Shown here one piece after another: positions 18,299 to 20,306 of a stretch of DNA of 20,306 nucleotides. Where the stretch lies: NCBI GenBank assembly GCA_009176605.1, contig SEYY01022562.1, positions 1 through 20,306 of the forward strand, written 5' to 3'. A program made the translations under genes and the position numbers. The notes beneath the pieces were generated by a model, which saw only the letters and a list, made by a program, of their open reading frames with translations, ran no database searches and was not told the DNA's origin. Position 1 is the first letter of the stretch; each line of letters starts with the position of its first letter. Source of the DNA: Armadillidium nasatum (Eukaryota > Arthropoda > Malacostraca > Isopoda > Armadillidiidae).

Positions 18299-19474
18299 TC
18301 AAAGATTTAAGCGATCCACAGGGCGCCGAACACGAGAAGATCGACGTAGACCAGATTCAGCATCATGAGGCTCCGTCCTTTCCAGATCGACAGCTACAGG
18401 GAAAGAAGGATTAGAATCATCAGGCACCGTCTGATCCACACTGAAATCTCCCGAAGATTGGTCTGAGGGCGATCCTCCAGAAGGTGAGAAGTCCTTGTTA
18501 GATTCAGGTGTCAATCTTCCAGCAGGTGCCAAATCCTCAGTAGATACAGTTTCTTCTCTCCCATTAGGAAATCTGACAAGGGCATGCTGGGGGTTGGCCT
18601 CCAAGAGTCGAACTTCTTCCACCAAAGGGTCAAGCTTCTGCCGAGTATACTTTTTCAGCAGCACAGGTCCTGGTGAAGAAAGCCATGTAGGTAATCCTAA
18701 ACTGGTCGAAGTTCGTCGAGGATAAGAGAACAACCTTTCATGGGGAGTAGCGTTAGTGGCAGTACATAAAAGAGATCTTACAGAATGAAGAGCATCTGGT
18801 AATACAGATTCCCAATTATGAAGAGAAATATTCCGAGATTCTAGAGCCAAAGTAATAGTCTTCCAAATGATTCCCACAAACCTTTCACATTGGCCATTAC
18901 CAGTTGGATGATAAGGAGTTGATCGACTGCTTGAGATACCATGGCGGAAAAGAAAAGTCTTTAGAGACGAAGACATGAAGGAAGACCCTCTATCTGAGTG
19001 TATATAAGTAGGCAAACCAAAAATAGAAAATAAAGAAGTGAGACAGCCTATAACAGTCTCCGCTGAAGTGTTCTTGCACGGGAAGGCAAACGGAAACCTG
19101 GAGAACTCATCAACTATAATCAGCAGATATTTGTTTGAACTAGAAGAGATCAAAGGACCTTTGAAGTCCATACTGAGTCTGTCAAACGGCCGCATAGCAT
19201 GTATCAATTCTTCAGAAGCAGGTTTGTAAAACTTAGGCTTAACTCTGCAACAAATAGGACAAGAGGATGTTACTTTCTTAATATCTTCTACTGAGTATGG
19301 AAGATTCCTACTACGAACGAAATGGAGAAGTCGCGTAATACCAGGGTGACAAAGAGCACTGTGAAGTTCCGACAGTTTTGAAGTAAGTGTAGCAGCACAA
19401 GAACCTCGAGAAAGAGCATCAGCCGCAATATTGAACTTTCCAGGTCTATAAGTTATATCAAATGAATAAGGCAT
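18299..19474 (-). CDS. Element C integrase, preceded by the RNase H end
   Basis: A 391-codon frame. Its first 25 residues are the RNase H terminus (FDITYRPGKFNIAADALSRG). The zinc-binding domain follows (His38, His43, Cys72, Cys75), then the catalytic triad Asp103 (DRLSMDFKGP), Asp161 (YIHSDRGSSF) and Glu197 (TGNGQCERFVG), with 35 residues between the last two. The C-terminal part has a positively charged block and a Ser/Pro/Asp-rich tail ending RRSSRVRRPVDRLNL, a common kind of ending for this class of gypsy elements. The frame is intact over the whole integrase, so it may be the youngest of the three. The Met is internal to Pol; RNase H coding continues upstream after a one-base shift near 19495. 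Confidence 0.92.
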   Translation of the reverse strand: MPYSFDITYRPGKFNIAADALSRGSCAATLTSKLSELHSALCHPGITRLLHFVRSRNLPYSVEDIKKVTSSCPICCRVKPKFYKPASEELIHAMRPFDRLSMDFKGPLISSSSNKYLLIIVDEFSRFPFAFPCKNTSAETVIGCLTSLFSIFGLPTYIHSDRGSSFMSSSLKTFLFRHGISSSRSTPYHPTGNGQCERFVGIIWKTITLALESRNISLHNWESVLPDALHSVRSLLCTATNATPHERLFSYPRRTSTSLGLPTWLSSPGPVLLKKYTRQKLDPLVEEVRLLEANPQHALVRFPNGREETVSTEDLAPAGRLTPESNKDFSPSGGSPSDQSSGDFSVDQTVPDDSNPSFPVAVDLERTEPHDAESGLRRSSRVRRPVDRLNL

Positions 19475-20306
19475 TAAATCAGTCTTCCATCTGAGAATTT
19501 GTCATTCTTAATTTTGCTCCTATGCTTAGTACTAAACATAAAAGAGACGGATCTCTGATCTGTAATTAAAGAGAAATGCCTAGCAGCCAAGAAATGGTGC
19601 CATTTTCTGATGGACTCTATTATAGCATAGGCTTCTTTTTCTATAGAGGAATGTTTCCTCTCTGAGGGAGAGAGATCTTGAATAAAATGCTACAGGACAT
19701 CCTTCCTGACTCAGAGTAGCCCCAATGGCAGCTTCAGAAGCATCAGTTTCCAGAGTAAAAGGGAGATGATCGTCTATCTTCATTTTCACCGAAGTAAGAA
19801 TAGCCTCTTTTAAGTCGGAGATAGCAGCTCTTGCACGTTCATCCAAAGTCAAGGAGGCATCAATTAATGATCGAATTCTTTCTGAATAACGAGGAATCCA
19901 CCGGGAGTAGTAAGCAAACAATCCTATAAGACGAGAGAGACTTCTTTTAGTGTCAGGCAGAGGCATATGTTTTAAAGGGGTCAAGTCGTTCTGGATCAGG
20001 TCTTAATTCGTTAAATCGTACTTCGTATCCGAGCAAACGCACAGATTCAGCAGAATAAACACATTTTTCATCGTTAAGGGTCATGTTTAAGAGTTCGCCA
20101 CTTCAAAGAATTTCTGCAGATTCTTGTCATGTTCTTCTTTAGTAATTCCACAAATAGTCACATCATCAAGATAGGCGTAAGTTCCTGAAAGATTATAGTT
20201 GCGTATAATTTCATCCATAATTCTCTGAAAGCAAGCTACTCCGTTCGTTAACCCAAAACTTAATCTCTTAAATTGATATAGTCGTCCATTCGCTTCAAAA
20301 GAAGTA
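19475..20306 (-). pseudogene. Element C reverse transcriptase (3' half) and RNase H, frameshifted
   Basis: From the right edge a frame open to about 20095 carries FKRLSFGLTNGVACFQRIMD and AYLDDVTICG (catalytic YLDD). A shift then leads into LLGYEVRF near 20040-20017. Another shift at a C-run near 19980 enters the frame 19984-19580 with SRLIGLFAYYSRWIPRYSE and the RNase H start FTLETDASEAAIGATLSQ. A third shift near 19680 leads to EKEAYAIIESIRKWHHF and to the ITDQRS motif (RNase H Asp). A last one near 19495 enters the integrase frame. All motifs expected for RT and RNase H are there in order; at least four one-base breaks separate them. Confidence 0.85.

Larger units (their letters stand above)
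18272..20306 (-). mobile_element. Element C: Ty3/gypsy retrotransposon, 3' part, cut by the window edge
   Basis: From the right edge leftward there is the second half of an RT (YLDD at 20173-20162), RNase H, and a complete integrase with a Ser/Pro/Asp-rich tail ending RRSSRVRRPVD, then the candidate PPT. It is not closely related to elements A and B: the integrase has a different zinc-domain spacing and core wording (RLSMDFKGPL, YIHSDRGSSF), and there is no OTU-like insert between RNase H and integrase. It also shows higher GC in its coding part than elements A and B. The 5' half is outside the window. Confidence 0.85.

Overview
The window looks like repeat-rich metazoan DNA, most likely arthropod and possibly a decapod crustacean (an inference, not proven). 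The reasons are GT-AG introns, CR1/Jockey-type LINE fragments, several Ty3/gypsy retrotransposons, very long (AT)n and (ATT)n microsatellites, and a two-exon gene of an uncharacterised family that I associate with arthropod genomes. I see no ordinary single-copy host gene apart from that one, and nothing prokaryotic.

Layout. 1-2400: two truncated LINEs of different families meet in opposite orientation near 1765. 2400-3350: microsatellites. 3349-4486 (minus): the two-exon gene, with good splice sites and a poly(A) signal. 4922-5460: an array of short perfect or near-perfect palindromes that no standard feature explains. 6053-8642 (minus): element B, a decayed Ty3/gypsy integrase with its Pol tail. 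8643-16544 (minus): element A, a Ty3/gypsy element with gag, zinc knuckles, protease, RT, RNase H, integrase and two unusual additions. 16546-17940: no gene, with large (AT)n tracts. 17940-20306 (minus): element C, the 3' part of a different Ty3/gypsy element with a possible 3' LTR.

The main result is element A. Between RNase H and integrase its Pol carries a region with the landmarks of an OTU-family cysteine protease (start motif near 12577, terminal His-Tyr-Asn motif at 12253-12261). Immediately after the Pol stop (TGA directly abutting ATG at 10096-10091) lies a third ORF encoding an SGNH/GDSL-hydrolase-like domain, apparently split by a 173-bp intron that contains an AT microsatellite. 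A Ty3/gypsy element with both an OTU-like and an SGNH-like module is the best candidate here for something undescribed. In this copy the expected catalytic Cys of the OTU-like motif is Ser.

All three gypsy elements and both LINEs carry many single-base frame breaks, several in homopolymers. They are either decayed copies or the assembly has uncorrected indels. Frames were read by eye, so domain boundaries are approximate, and no database search was possible.
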